From: GCA-2708415 sp964353185
GTDB lineage: Bacteria > Pseudomonadota > Alphaproteobacteria > Micavibrionales > Micavibrionaceae
Reading direction: 5' to 3'
Assembly (NCBI GenBank): GCA_964353185.1
Contig: CAYGUV010000004.1
Location: 69,720 to 133,719, forward strand
Length of the DNA: 64,000 nt
Part shown: in pieces, positions 17,329-26,589 of the stretch
How the letters are laid out: every line of letters starts with the position of its first letter
Position numbering within the stretch: position 1 is the first letter of the stretch
Notes under the pieces: generated by a model
What the model was told of the DNA's origin: nothing
Database searches by the model: none
The model's input: the letters and a program-made list of their open reading frames with translations, nothing else
Position numbers and translations under genes: made by a program

Positions 17329-17925
17329 ATGCCTGATAAACTGATCCGCGGTGCGATTGAATTTAAGAAGGAACAATTTTCTTCCAAAGATGGGGTACTC
17401 CCCCTCTTGGCCGCCGAAGGGCAAGATCCAAAGAATTTTATCATCTCATGCATCGACAGCCGCTGTAACCCCGGTGTCATTTTCAAAGCACCCCCGGGAA
17501 GCTTCTTCTCCCACAAGGCCATGGGCGCCATTGTTCGCCCCTATAAAAAAGGCACCGCGCTTTCTGCCGCCCTTCAATTTGCCTTGAAATATAATAAAGT
17601 TGAAAATGTTATCGTCCTTGGCCACACCGGTTGCGGCGCAATCAAAGCAATGGTTGAGAATTTAGAAGATGAAGAGATTGAAAGCTTCATTAGCGAAGCA
17701 AAACAATCCCTAAAAAAAGCCGAAAATCACGACTTAGGCGATGCGGAACGCGAAATCATCCTCAACAGCATAAAAAACCTGACAACTTACCCGTCGGTAA
17801 AAGAGGCTTTGAATCAAAAACGTATAACTGTTCAGGCATGGCAATACGACATTAACACGGGGGATGTGTACATCTATAATAATATAAACGATCATTTCGA
17901 AAACGCGCTAACGGACGCTGATTAA
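17329..17925 (+). CDS. Beta-class carbonic anhydrase
   Basis: Interconverts CO2 and bicarbonate. All beta-class zinc ligands are present: Cys41 (CIDSRCNP), His99 and Cys102 (GHTGCGA), with the Asp43-Arg45 dyad; this is the plant/bacterial type. The 198-residue length and HKAMGAIVRPY segment are standard. It starts three bases after carA and its stop directly abuts the ATG of the bicarbonate transporter, so the three genes are one transcription unit. The context implies that its job is to retain or equilibrate bicarbonate for carbamoyl phosphate synthesis. Confidence 0.95.
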   Translation: MPDKLIRGAIEFKKEQFSSKDGVLPLLAAEGQDPKNFIISCIDSRCNPGVIFKAPPGSFFSHKAMGAIVRPYKKGTALSAALQFALKYNKVENVIVLGHTGCGAIKAMVENLEDEEIESFISEAKQSLKKAENHDLGDAEREIILNSIKNLTTYPSVKEALNQKRITVQAWQYDINTGDVYIYNNINDHFENALTDAD

Positions 17926-18936
17926 ATGGATGCAATTCTTGATTTAGCATTACGCTTTATAACTCAATTCCAATCCCCCGCGCTTGCCTTTTTGATTGGC
18001 GGTATGCTGCTTGCGGCGTTGAAAAGTAAGCTTGAAATCCCCAGCGCGATTTACCAATTTTGTGTGTTTATGCTACTCCTTCGTATCGGGATTGAGGGCG
18101 GAAAAGAAATCAAAGAGGCTGAAATCATTGATATGGCCCTCCCCATTTTTCTTTCCATGTTAACGGGTGTTATCATCGTGTGGATGGGGTCAACAATCCT
18201 TTCCCTACTACCCAATGTCAAAAAACAAGATGCAATTGCAACATCAGGCTTGTTTGGCGCCGTTAGCGCCTCAACCCTTGCCGCCGCCATGTCTATCATG
18301 GAAGATAAAGACCTTGGGTTTGAGGCATGGGCGCCTGCCCTCTATCCCTTTATGGACATTCCTGCCCTTGTCCTTGCGATTGTTTTGGCAAACTTATATT
18401 TTGCAAAAACCAATAAAGATGACAAAGCCGACAAGGCTAACACCTCAATTCGTAAAATCATTAAAGAGAGCTTGCGCGGCTCTGCCTTATCCGCACTTTT
18501 ACTGGGCATGGCGCTCGGCTTTTTTGCCAAAGTCGAAGGTGTTTTTGAAGAATTCTATGACCCTTTATTCAAGGGGTTATTGTCAATCCTCATGCTGACC
18601 ATGGGGATGGAGGCTTACTCCAGATTGCGCGAGATGAAAAGCGTTGCCCATTGGTTTGTGATTTATGCATTAAGCGCGCCAATCATTCACGGCCTTATCG
18701 GCTTTGGCCTTGGATATATCGCCCACATCACTGTCGGGTTCAGCCCGGGCGGTGTAGTCATTTTGGCTGTCATGGCCGCCTCCAGCTCCGATGTGTCTGG
18801 CCCACCAACCTTGCGTGCGGCCATACCCTCCGCCAACCCCTCTTGCTATATCGGCTCATCCACTAGCGTCGGAACACCAATCGCAATTGCGGTCTGTATC
18901 CCGCTCTTTATCGCGATGTCTGAATGGGTGTTTTAG
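17926..18936 (+). CDS. sbtA: SbtA-type sodium-dependent bicarbonate transporter
   Basis: A 336-residue inner-membrane transporter that aligns by eye, almost end to end, with cyanobacterial SbtA as I remember it. Matching blocks: QSPALAFLIGGMLLAALKSK, the tip motif SGLFGAVSASTLAAAMS, the segment FEAWAPALYPFMDIPALV, EEFYDPLFKGLLSILMLTMG, and the second tip AASSSDVSGPPTLRAAIPSA. About ten membrane segments form two inverted halves; the two Ser-Gly-rich tips form the Na+/HCO3- site in known SbtA structures. The polar linker between the halves (about 165-185) is shorter than in cyanobacteria. ATG abuts the carbonic anhydrase stop. Confidence 0.95.
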   Translation: MDAILDLALRFITQFQSPALAFLIGGMLLAALKSKLEIPSAIYQFCVFMLLLRIGIEGGKEIKEAEIIDMALPIFLSMLTGVIIVWMGSTILSLLPNVKKQDAIATSGLFGAVSASTLAAAMSIMEDKDLGFEAWAPALYPFMDIPALVLAIVLANLYFAKTNKDDKADKANTSIRKIIKESLRGSALSALLLGMALGFFAKVEGVFEEFYDPLFKGLLSILMLTMGMEAYSRLREMKSVAHWFVIYALSAPIIHGLIGFGLGYIAHITVGFSPGGVVILAVMAASSSDVSGPPTLRAAIPSANPSCYIGSSTSVGTPIAIAVCIPLFIAMSEWVF

Positions 18937-18949
18937 GATTTAAAATAAA

Positions 18950-19103
18950 CGTCATTGCGAAGGAGTGAAAGCGACGAAATTTTTCGTTTTTGAGCTCCAA
19001 AACGGAAGATACATTTCGTATCTGAGCATCGGAAGCACAGAAAACGGCCAAAAGAGGCCACTGAATAACTTCAATAAATTTGGGTTCAACTTACATTCTG
19101 TGC
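18950..19103. repeat. Intergenic palindrome-rich element resembling a dispersed repeat
   Basis: The stretch after sbtA begins with gtcattgcgaaggagtgaaa, which resembles the GTCATTGCGAGGAGCGAAGC-type repeat scattered through many bacterial genomes (from memory). It holds several small dyads: acgaaa-tt-tttcgt, gatac-atttc-gtatc, ggcc-aaaaga-ggcc, and a wider pair gcacagaa (19035-19042) / ttctgtgc (19096-19103). It sits between the convergent sbtA and GGDEF-protein genes and may act as a terminator. No second copy was seen in this window. Confidence 0.45.
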
Positions 19104-19124
19104 TATGAGTGTGCCACGAAAATA

Positions 19125-21821
19125 CTAAGCTGCCAAAGCGCGAATCTCTGATTTATGTTCATTTCTACTTTTTTGCAATAAAACAGGGTTAATCCCCGAT
19201 AATGTTCTTTCTACATGATCCTTATCAATCTTGTTACTGCTCGTCACTATAGCAATTTCATCACCATCTATACGTCCAATTAATGTTTGCTCATCACCCT
19301 TAAACAAACCATTAATACGACTAGAAACCTCCTGCAAAACAACATCGCCTATATAATGTCCATGAACATCATTGACCCGTTTAAAATGATCAATATCAAT
19401 GCAAATTAGTTTAAACTTACTCTCATCTTCTCCATCTAAAACTGCGGCTTTTTTACCTAACAAGTTTATTAAGCTAGAGCGTTTATATAACCCTGTTAAT
19501 CTATCGGAGGACTCATCAGTATGATTAGCTCGGAATACTGATAATGAAACACCTAATGACTTTGCTATATCATTTAAAGAACCCGTTTGTACCTCAACGT
19601 TAAATCCAATGTCATATTGCGGTAATTCTTCAGGTTCCGCCCCCACTTCAATTCGGTGCGTTATAGCCTGCCCCAATCTTTTAACAGAATTTGTAAATCT
19701 GCGTATAATAGAGCCGCATAGTACTCTTCGTGCATATTTATGTTGCGAAGTGTAGCCAAGTTTTTCAGGATACTGATTATTAACTTTACTTGCATATTCC
19801 GTTGCTAAATCAGGGTTATGCTTCCTTAGCAACTCCATCATAGCAATCCATTTTTCTGCAAAAACTTCTTCTGAAGCACTAGGTTCAAAATCAGTTCCTA
19901 TTTCGCACCCCCCACCCATCCAAGAGTCACTTCTAACAATAGCAAACCGTCGCTGCTCACCTGTCGTGTACATTAAAGAATTAGTGGCAAACTCTGCAAA
20001 ATATCTTATCTGTTCTTCTGTTAATTTATCAGATTGATAAATCACACAATCCATGATGTGAGAAAATATACGTTTTTCTAAGTAAGAGTAATCAAGGCTT
20101 CCATACTCGTCTCCACCACCCTTAACATAAGAGCTTAATTTTTTTAGTACATCAATTGATGTACTAATGGCCTCTGTTGGCTTTGCTGATAACACAGCAA
20201 TTGCAACAATTTTATTAAGCATTTTTTCTTCATCATAATTAAACTCTTCTTCTTTAATTGCTTTTTCATTGCTACTAAACTCATCTAAATCACCACTTTT
20301 AAGGGCTTGGAATATCTCTCTACGAACTCGTAACTTTGAGTTTTCTTCAGCTACGCGTTCTATGTCTTCTGGGTTGGCGTTCACACCTACGGTTGAACGT
20401 ATTTGTTCTCTATAGAAAATTCTTGGTAGCCCAATGAGAGGGTCATCATTTTGCAGAACATTTTCGAGTTTTCTAAGATATTTCTTAGCTGTTGCACTTG
20501 CGTCTTCACCGTAACGACCTATTTTTCTATCTGAATTAAAAACCAACTCAGTCATCCATTCTTCAATGGCACCATCTTGAAAATCCTCAAGAGCAATATT
20601 GATTTGATCATCTTGCCAGTTTTCTCGAAGATTAACGAAAGTAGCCTGACCATCTGCATATAAAGTTGAAACCATAGAGTAATTATCAAATGCAGCTTGG
20701 CTGTTATGTTCACCTACAAAGCCGACTAATGATTGTCTTAGAGAAGCTATCGTTTTTGCGCTATTACTTCCTTCTCCGCCATAAACCTTTGCAGGAACAA
20801 AAATTAAATCTCCATTATTGCTTTTGTAAGGTTTTATTAATTGACGCATTAAAGGATAACGCCCCTCTACATCATTTTTATGAACAACATAAGCAACTAA
20901 AGACCCCTGTCGTATATCATGCTCAACATAAGAATAATTCATACCATCGCGCGACATACACGAAGACCATCGTTGCCCAGTTGACATCTCAGCTATTTTT
21001 TGAGGATCGGAAGAAATTAAAATACGCAATTGCTCCGCCTCCAACAAAGGATCGCAATCAATATTATTACGGTTCATTAATTCAACAAAAGAAGGTAATT
21101 CTTTTCTATTAGAATTTGGAGCGTTTGATAAAGCCTCATCACTCTGTTGTAAAATATCAAAAAGTTTCCATTGATAAGTATCTTGTAGAAATTTTCCTAC
21201 CTTAGGGCCAGACACCCATTTTTCTTTTTTAGGATCAAAAGATTGAGTTAATTTTGAGTTATCGGGATCTAGGCGAATTTTTCGTTGGTCTATTGTCCGT
21301 CCAGCCTGTGGGAAGGCAGAAGAGTCATCTTTTAATCTGTTTTCATCTTCTAATAAAGATTGCTCATAAGCTTCTTTTGCTTTCGCATTATAAGCTTCAA
21401 TATATTCTTCTAATAATGTTTCTGTGGTATCTGCATCTTGACCAGAAAAGAAAATCATTGTGTCTGTAGTCTCTGGTTGAGGGAGTAAGTTATTCCAGAT
21501 ACCGTCCTTTCTTACCTGTGCCCACTCAGAAAATGCTTTTCTATCTTCTACAGAAAAAGACGTGACACCATGCCAACCCTTGGCTTGTTTATCAGGAATT
21601 TTTCTTCTGAGATTTTCTAAGTCGGGTCGACTTAAGTTACTTACTATGTCAGGAAATGGCGATAGCGGAAAACCCCTTTCTATAGCTGTTTCAAGGTACA
21701 TACGACGCGCCTCAGTTAACCACTCATCAGAAGATCGTAAGCCTTGAAGATCTAACAAATCTTCAATTACTCTCTCATAAGGCTTTAAATTAGCAGCACT
21801 ATTATACGGCTTTGCAAACAT
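19125..21821 (-). CDS. Large protein with C-terminal degenerate GGDEF domain
   Basis: An 898-residue protein. The C-terminal about 130 residues form a GGDEF domain: it begins LTGLYKRSSLINLLG, has the metal/phosphate segment CIDIDHFKRVNDVHGHYIGD, and the signature is RIDGDEIAIV (DGDEI at 852-856) instead of RxGGDEF, so cyclase activity is uncertain. The first about 750 residues have no family I recognise. They contain a striking block at 280-350: TGQRWSSCMSRDG, then VEHDIRQGSLVAYVVHKND and LMRQLIKPYK, which looks like a compact conserved domain. No signal peptide or membrane helix, so cytoplasmic (or an exported effector). It lies between sbtA and sbtB in reverse orientation. Confidence 0.88.
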   Translation of the reverse strand: MFAKPYNSAANLKPYERVIEDLLDLQGLRSSDEWLTEARRMYLETAIERGFPLSPFPDIVSNLSRPDLENLRRKIPDKQAKGWHGVTSFSVEDRKAFSEWAQVRKDGIWNNLLPQPETTDTMIFFSGQDADTTETLLEEYIEAYNAKAKEAYEQSLLEDENRLKDDSSAFPQAGRTIDQRKIRLDPDNSKLTQSFDPKKEKWVSGPKVGKFLQDTYQWKLFDILQQSDEALSNAPNSNRKELPSFVELMNRNNIDCDPLLEAEQLRILISSDPQKIAEMSTGQRWSSCMSRDGMNYSYVEHDIRQGSLVAYVVHKNDVEGRYPLMRQLIKPYKSNNGDLIFVPAKVYGGEGSNSAKTIASLRQSLVGFVGEHNSQAAFDNYSMVSTLYADGQATFVNLRENWQDDQINIALEDFQDGAIEEWMTELVFNSDRKIGRYGEDASATAKKYLRKLENVLQNDDPLIGLPRIFYREQIRSTVGVNANPEDIERVAEENSKLRVRREIFQALKSGDLDEFSSNEKAIKEEEFNYDEEKMLNKIVAIAVLSAKPTEAISTSIDVLKKLSSYVKGGGDEYGSLDYSYLEKRIFSHIMDCVIYQSDKLTEEQIRYFAEFATNSLMYTTGEQRRFAIVRSDSWMGGGCEIGTDFEPSASEEVFAEKWIAMMELLRKHNPDLATEYASKVNNQYPEKLGYTSQHKYARRVLCGSIIRRFTNSVKRLGQAITHRIEVGAEPEELPQYDIGFNVEVQTGSLNDIAKSLGVSLSVFRANHTDESSDRLTGLYKRSSLINLLGKKAAVLDGEDESKFKLICIDIDHFKRVNDVHGHYIGDVVLQEVSSRINGLFKGDEQTLIGRIDGDEIAIVTSSNKIDKDHVERTLSGINPVLLQKSRNEHKSEIRALAA

Positions 21822-21932
21822 GGTGCACTTTATACCATTGCCTGTTTATTATGTCAAATAATTAATAAGTGGTGCTTGTTACTACATGTCCGCTTTGGGT
21901 CGTAAACGGCCTTTTCGAAAATTTATCACTCT

Positions 21933-22247
21933 TTAAAATTTTTGAGGGCGTACGATTTCGACGTTTTCAACGTAGGTAATCCCCGAATAATTATTAAAGA
22001 ATTTATCTGCGACTTCTTTGGCTATCTTGGTGGAAACTTCTTCATTCCCGGTAATAATTTCAAATTTAACATTGGCGTAGCTGTCATTGACGCCGCCACG
22101 CTCTGAAGACCTGACGCCACGGCTGCCCTTCCCCCCCGTTGAAGACAGGGTATAGCCCGTTGCACCACACTTCTCGACCAGTTCTGCGACCTGCTCAGTA
22201 ATGATTTTTTCGGTGATAATTACAACTTTTTTGGCTTTATGAATCAT
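21933..22247 (-). CDS. sbtB: SbtB-like PII-family signalling protein
   Basis: A 104-residue PII-fold protein that matches cyanobacterial SbtB, the regulator of SbtA: KAKKVVIITEKIITEQVAEL, then GATGYTLSSTGGKGSRGVRS as the T-loop base and nucleotide-binding region, VKFEIITGNEEVSTKIAKEV and FFNNYSGITYVENVEIV. SbtB trimers bind adenine nucleotides, including cAMP, and control SbtA by plugging it. The protein ends at VRPQKF and lacks the C-terminal CGPxGC redox loop of many cyanobacterial SbtB proteins. It is divergent from carB (180 bases) and about 3 kb from sbtA. Confidence 0.92.
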   Translation of the reverse strand: MIHKAKKVVIITEKIITEQVAELVEKCGATGYTLSSTGGKGSRGVRSSERGGVNDSYANVKFEIITGNEEVSTKIAKEVADKFFNNYSGITYVENVEIVRPQKF

Positions 22248-22351
22248 GATTTTCCCTGCGGTAAATTTGTTCTTATAATTTAAGCCTTCCCTGCGCTTGA
22301 TGCAAGTTGATTTAATAATGTGTAAGACTCAAAAAAAATGACGCAAATCTA

Positions 22352-22380
22352 TTGCCTTGCTTGGGTTTATTGTTTATTAA
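22352..22380 (+). promoter_or_regulatory. Candidate sigma-70 promoter of carB
   Basis: TTGCCT (22352-22357), 17-base spacer, TATTAA (22375-22380), 47 bases before the carB ATG. The match is moderate. Confidence 0.4.
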
Positions 22381-22427
22381 ATCATCTTCGGTAGCACAAA
22401 ATAATTATACAACGAAAAGCCGAAAAA

Positions 22428-25400
22428 ATGCCCAAAAGAACTGACATAAAATCCATCCTCATCATTGGTGCAGGACCAATTATTATTGGCCAAGCGTGTG
22501 AGTTTGACTATTCAGGAACACAAGCCTGTAAGGCATTAAAAGAAGAAGGCTACCGCGTCATTCTGGTAAACTCCAACCCCGCCACCATCATGACTGACCC
22601 GCACTTGGCCGATGCAACCTATATTGAACCCATCACCCCTGCGGTGGTTGCAAAAATATTGGAAAAAGAAAAGCCTGACGCTGTCCTGCCAACGATGGGC
22701 GGACAAACGGGTTTGAACACTGCGCTTGCCCTGGCCGAAGACGGAACGCTTGACCGCCTCGGGATTGAGCTGATTGGCGCCAACCGTGAAGCCATCGCCA
22801 AAGCGGAAGACCGCGATCTCTTCAAAAAATGTATGGATGAGCTAGGCTTAGAATCCGCTAAATCTGTTTTGGCACATAACCGTGAAGAGGCCGTGGCCGC
22901 CTTAGAAGAAATTGGCCTCCCTGCCATTATCCGCCCCGCCTTTACCATGGGCGGCACAGGTGGCGGTATTGCATATAACAAGGCGCAATACGATGAAATC
23001 ACGGCTGAGGGAATTGATGCCTCCCCCATTAATCAAATCTTGGTCGAAGAATCTCTTCTTGGCTGGAAAGAATATGAAATGGAAGTTGTCCGCGACAAAA
23101 ACGACAACTGCATCATTATCTGTTCTATTGAAAATATTGACCCAATGGGTGTGCATACGGGGGATTCCATCACCGTTGCCCCCGCGATGACCTTGACCGA
23201 TAAAGAATATCAAATCATGCGTAACGCCTCGTTAAAGGTATTGCGCGGTATTGGTGTTGAAACTGGTGGATCGAACGTTCAATTTGCGGTGCATCCTGAA
23301 ACAGGCCGCTTGATCGTGATTGAGATGAACCCGCGCGTGTCCCGCTCTTCCGCCCTTGCCTCAAAGGCGACAGGTTTCCCAATCGCCAAAGTTGCTGCAA
23401 AACTGGCCGTAGGCTACACCCTTGATGAGCTTGACAATGACATCACCGAAGGCCGTACCCCTGCCTCATTCGAACCCACAATCGATTATGTCGTGACAAA
23501 GATCCCCCGCTTTAACTTTGAAAAATTCAAAGGCGCCGATAACAACCTGACCACCGCCATGAAATCTGTTGGCGAAGTTATGTCCTTTGGCCGCAATATG
23601 GAGGAATCCTTACAAAAAGCCCTCCGCTCCATGGAAGAAAACCTTACAGGCTTTGACGACATGAAAATTGGGGATGGCGAAAATCCACATCCCGATCAAT
23701 TGCGCGCCGCCATTTCAAAACCAACCCCGCGCCGCCTTCTGTATGTTGCACAAGCCATGCGCCACGGGATGAGCGTCGAAGACATTCACAATATCTGTAA
23801 AATTGACCGTTGGTTCCTAAGCCGTATTGAGAACATTATAAATATCGAAAAAGACATTAAAAACAATGGACTACCAAAATCTTCTCAAGCATGGATGAAG
23901 GTAAAACAACTTGGTTTTTCTGACGCACGCTTGGCAACATTGGTTGGCAAAAACGAAATTGATGTCACCAAAGCCCGCCAAAAGGCGGACGTGCATCCTG
24001 TCTTTAAACGCGTCGATAGCTGCGCCGCTGAAATCCCATCTGAAACGCCTTATATGTATTCCACTTATGAAGGAAACGGCATGACACCCGCCGAAAACGA
24101 ATGCAAGCCAACCGATAAAAAGAAAATCGTCATCTTAGGCGGTGGGCCAAACCGTATTGGCCAAGGGATTGAATTTGATTATTGCTGCGTTCACGCCTGT
24201 TATGCCCTGCAAGAGGCTGGCTATGAAACCATCATGATTAACTGTAACCCTGAAACAGTGTCCACTGACTATGATACCGCAGACAGATTATATTTTGAGC
24301 CTCTAACGGCCGAAAACGTGATCGAAATTATCGAAGCCGAAAGTGCAAATGGCACCGTCGAAGGCGTGATTGTGCAATTGGGTGGGCAAACACCGCTAAA
24401 ACTATGTCACGATCTTCAAAAGGCAGGCATCAAAATTCTTGGCACCGACCCAGACGCCATTGATTTGGCCGAAGATCGCGAGCGTTTCCAAAAACTGATC
24501 AAAAAATTAAAACTGCACCAACCCAACAACGCGCTGGCTTTTTCAAAAGAAGAAGCCCTCAAACTCGCCGATGAAGTCGGCTTTCCCCTCGTTATCCGCC
24601 CTTCTTATGTTTTGGGCGGCCAAGGCATGGAAATTGTTGGCACTATGGAGGAGGTTGAGCGTTATATGGAGCGCGCGGTGAAGGTCTCAGGCAAAAACCC
24701 TGTTCTTCTTGATCGCTACCTCAAAGGCGCGATTGAAATTGATGTGGACTGTATCTCTGATGGAAACGAAGTCTATATCGCCGGTATTATGGAACATGTT
24801 GAAGAAGCGGGTATCCATTCTGGCGACTCTGCCTCCGTATTACCGCCGCACTCCCTTCCCTATAAAACAATACGCGAACTTGAAACGCAAACCATCAAAT
24901 TGGCCAAGGCATTAAACGTCAAAGGCCTGATGAATGTTCAATTTGCTGTTAAAATGAATAAACAAACCAGCGAATATGATATGTACATTATCGAGGTAAA
25001 CCCCCGTGCGTCCCGTACCGTGCCTTTTGTTGCGAAGGCAACCAATGTGCCTATTGCCAAAATCGCCTCTCGCGTGATGGCGGGCGAACCATTATCAAAT
25101 TTCCGAAATCAACTTCATGGCATGTCCGCCAATCATACGGCTGTTAAAGCGCCCGTTTTCCCGTTCAATCGTTTCCCTGGTACAGATGTTATCCTTGGCC
25201 CTGAAATGAAATCAACTGGCGAAGTTATGGGTTTGGATACTGATTTCGCGCAAGCCTTCGCCAAATCGCAACTTGCCGCAGGAAATGTTTTGCCCACCAA
25301 AGGCACCGTTTTCCTCTCCGTTAAAGATAGCGATAAAGAAGCGCTCATCCCCCTTGCCAAAGATTTGGCAGAAATCGGGTTCGAATTGATTGCCACCGGC

Positions 25401-25730
25401 GGCACTTGTACAAAACTGCAAGAGGCTGGCTTAAATGTAAAACGCATTAATAAGGTCATGGAAGGCCACCCCCACGTTGTGGACGCTATCATAAATGGCG
25501 AGATTGATTTCCTAATCAACACCACCAAAGGGCCACAGGCACTATCAGACTCCATGTCTATCCGCCGCGAAGCCGTCATGCATAAAACCCCTTACTTCAC
25601 GTTATTATCCTCCGCGACTGCTGGTATTCAAGCCATCCGCGCCCTTAAAACGCGCGAAATGGACGTAAAACCACTGCAAGATTACTTTAAAGATGACGAA
25701 GAAGATGTGGATGATAGCGAAGCAGCTTAA
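22428..25730 (+). CDS. carB: Carbamoyl-phosphate synthase large subunit
   Basis: Makes carbamoyl phosphate from bicarbonate, ammonia (from CarA) and two ATP. All 1100 residues are there: two homologous ATP-grasp halves. The carboxyphosphate half has KSILIIGAGPIIIGQACEFD, PAFTMGGTGGGIAYN and VIEMNPRVSRSSALASKATG. The carbamate half has KIVILGGGPNRIGQGIEFDY, PSYVLGGQGMEIV and IIEVNPRASRTVPFVAKATN. The C-terminal MGS-like allosteric domain (about 950-1070, VFLSVKDSDKEALIPLAKDL and LINTTKGPQA) normally senses UMP, IMP and ornithine. The last residues are acidic (DDEEDVDDSE). carA is 5 kb upstream, separated by the bicarbonate genes. Confidence 0.98.
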   Translation: MPKRTDIKSILIIGAGPIIIGQACEFDYSGTQACKALKEEGYRVILVNSNPATIMTDPHLADATYIEPITPAVVAKILEKEKPDAVLPTMGGQTGLNTALALAEDGTLDRLGIELIGANREAIAKAEDRDLFKKCMDELGLESAKSVLAHNREEAVAALEEIGLPAIIRPAFTMGGTGGGIAYNKAQYDEITAEGIDASPINQILVEESLLGWKEYEMEVVRDKNDNCIIICSIENIDPMGVHTGDSITVAPAMTLTDKEYQIMRNASLKVLRGIGVETGGSNVQFAVHPETGRLIVIEMNPRVSRSSALASKATGFPIAKVAAKLAVGYTLDELDNDITEGRTPASFEPTIDYVVTKIPRFNFEKFKGADNNLTTAMKSVGEVMSFGRNMEESLQKALRSMEENLTGFDDMKIGDGENPHPDQLRAAISKPTPRRLLYVAQAMRHGMSVEDIHNICKIDRWFLSRIENIINIEKDIKNNGLPKSSQAWMKVKQLGFSDARLATLVGKNEIDVTKARQKADVHPVFKRVDSCAAEIPSETPYMYSTYEGNGMTPAENECKPTDKKKIVILGGGPNRIGQGIEFDYCCVHACYALQEAGYETIMINCNPETVSTDYDTADRLYFEPLTAENVIEIIEAESANGTVEGVIVQLGGQTPLKLCHDLQKAGIKILGTDPDAIDLAEDRERFQKLIKKLKLHQPNNALAFSKEEALKLADEVGFPLVIRPSYVLGGQGMEIVGTMEEVERYMERAVKVSGKNPVLLDRYLKGAIEIDVDCISDGNEVYIAGIMEHVEEAGIHSGDSASVLPPHSLPYKTIRELETQTIKLAKALNVKGLMNVQFAVKMNKQTSEYDMYIIEVNPRASRTVPFVAKATNVPIAKIASRVMAGEPLSNFRNQLHGMSANHTAVKAPVFPFNRFPGTDVILGPEMKSTGEVMGLDTDFAQAFAKSQLAAGNVLPTKGTVFLSVKDSDKEALIPLAKDLAEIGFELIATGGTCTKLQEAGLNVKRINKVMEGHPHVVDAIINGEIDFLINTTKGPQALSDSMSIRREAVMHKTPYFTLLSSATAGIQAIRALKTREMDVKPLQDYFKDDEEDVDDSEAA

Positions 25731-25896
25731 TTCATAGATAAATTATAGCTCCTAGCCAAACAGAAGTGTCTTGACCAAAACTATAATTATGTCAAAAAAA
25801 ATAAATTGGAACGATTATCTTACTTTAGTGTTATTAAGGTATTCGGGACGCATATAAGCGTTTAGATAAACAAAATTCAAAGGAGAATTTAGACTA

Positions 25897-26532
25897 ATGA
25901 AAACAACATCAAAAATCTTAGGGTTAACAACAGCAGCCGTTGCGATCTTATCCGCACCTGCCATAGCAGAAACAGTAAAAGTACAAGTCGGTGAAAAAGT
26001 AACATATGAGACAAAAAATGTTGCTCTTCCGGGTGACAACGTTGTCGGCTTCGAAATTGAAGAACGTCAAGAATTCGCACGTTTGGACGAAAATGCAGAT
26101 GGCGTGGTAACACGTAAAGAGTTTTACAACAAAACGATGTTAGATAACGAAGCCGAAATTTTTGCTTTATTTGATTCAAACCAAAGTGGTGAGATTACGC
26201 CAGAGGAATTTTCAAACAATTCACGTTACGGTAATGGCCAGCTAACAAATAAAACAACAAATAAAACAAGACAATATTCAAACACAAACTTCGGCAGCAT
26301 GCGCGAAAAATTCTACGCACCAGAAGAATATGACGTAATAGAACCAGCATCTGGTGATCAAAAAGCGTTAATTAAACAAGAAATTGAAGCTGGTATCGAC
26401 TATAATGGCGTTGACACTGAGCCAAATGTAAATCAAGGAATTGATTACAAAGGGGACGTAAAAACTCCAGGTACTGTAGATTCAAATATCGTGTATGAAG
26501 GCGAAACTGACGCTAACTACAACTATAATTAA
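25897..26532 (+). CDS. Secreted EF-hand calcium-binding protein
   Basis: A 211-residue exported protein. Signal peptide at residues 1-24 (ends PAIAE). Two EF-hand loops are readable: DENADGVVTRKE at 64-75, canonical with Asp1, Asn3, Asp5, Gly6 and Glu12, and DSNQSGEITPEE at 93-104, with Ser at position 5. Together they form a paired EF-hand domain. The C-terminal part is low-complexity and rich in Asn, Tyr and Thr, with two GIDYxG units (GIDYNG and GIDYKG) and an ending NYNYN. The role is unknown; calcium binding in the periplasm is the safe inference. It stands alone with a strong terminator. Confidence 0.85.
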   Translation: MKTTSKILGLTTAAVAILSAPAIAETVKVQVGEKVTYETKNVALPGDNVVGFEIEERQEFARLDENADGVVTRKEFYNKTMLDNEAEIFALFDSNQSGEITPEEFSNNSRYGNGQLTNKTTNKTRQYSNTNFGSMREKFYAPEEYDVIEPASGDQKALIKQEIEAGIDYNGVDTEPNVNQGIDYKGDVKTPGTVDSNIVYEGETDANYNYN

Positions 26533-26556
26533 TATCATAGACGACTAAATTTAAAG

Positions 26557-26586
26557 CCTAGCTCAATATTGAGCTAGGTTTTCTTA
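26557..26586 (+). terminator. Rho-independent terminator of the EF-hand gene
   Basis: A perfect 22-bp palindrome: cctagctcaat (26557-26567) and attgagctagg (26568-26578), followed by TTTTCTT. Confidence 0.85.
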
Positions 26587-26589
26587 CGC

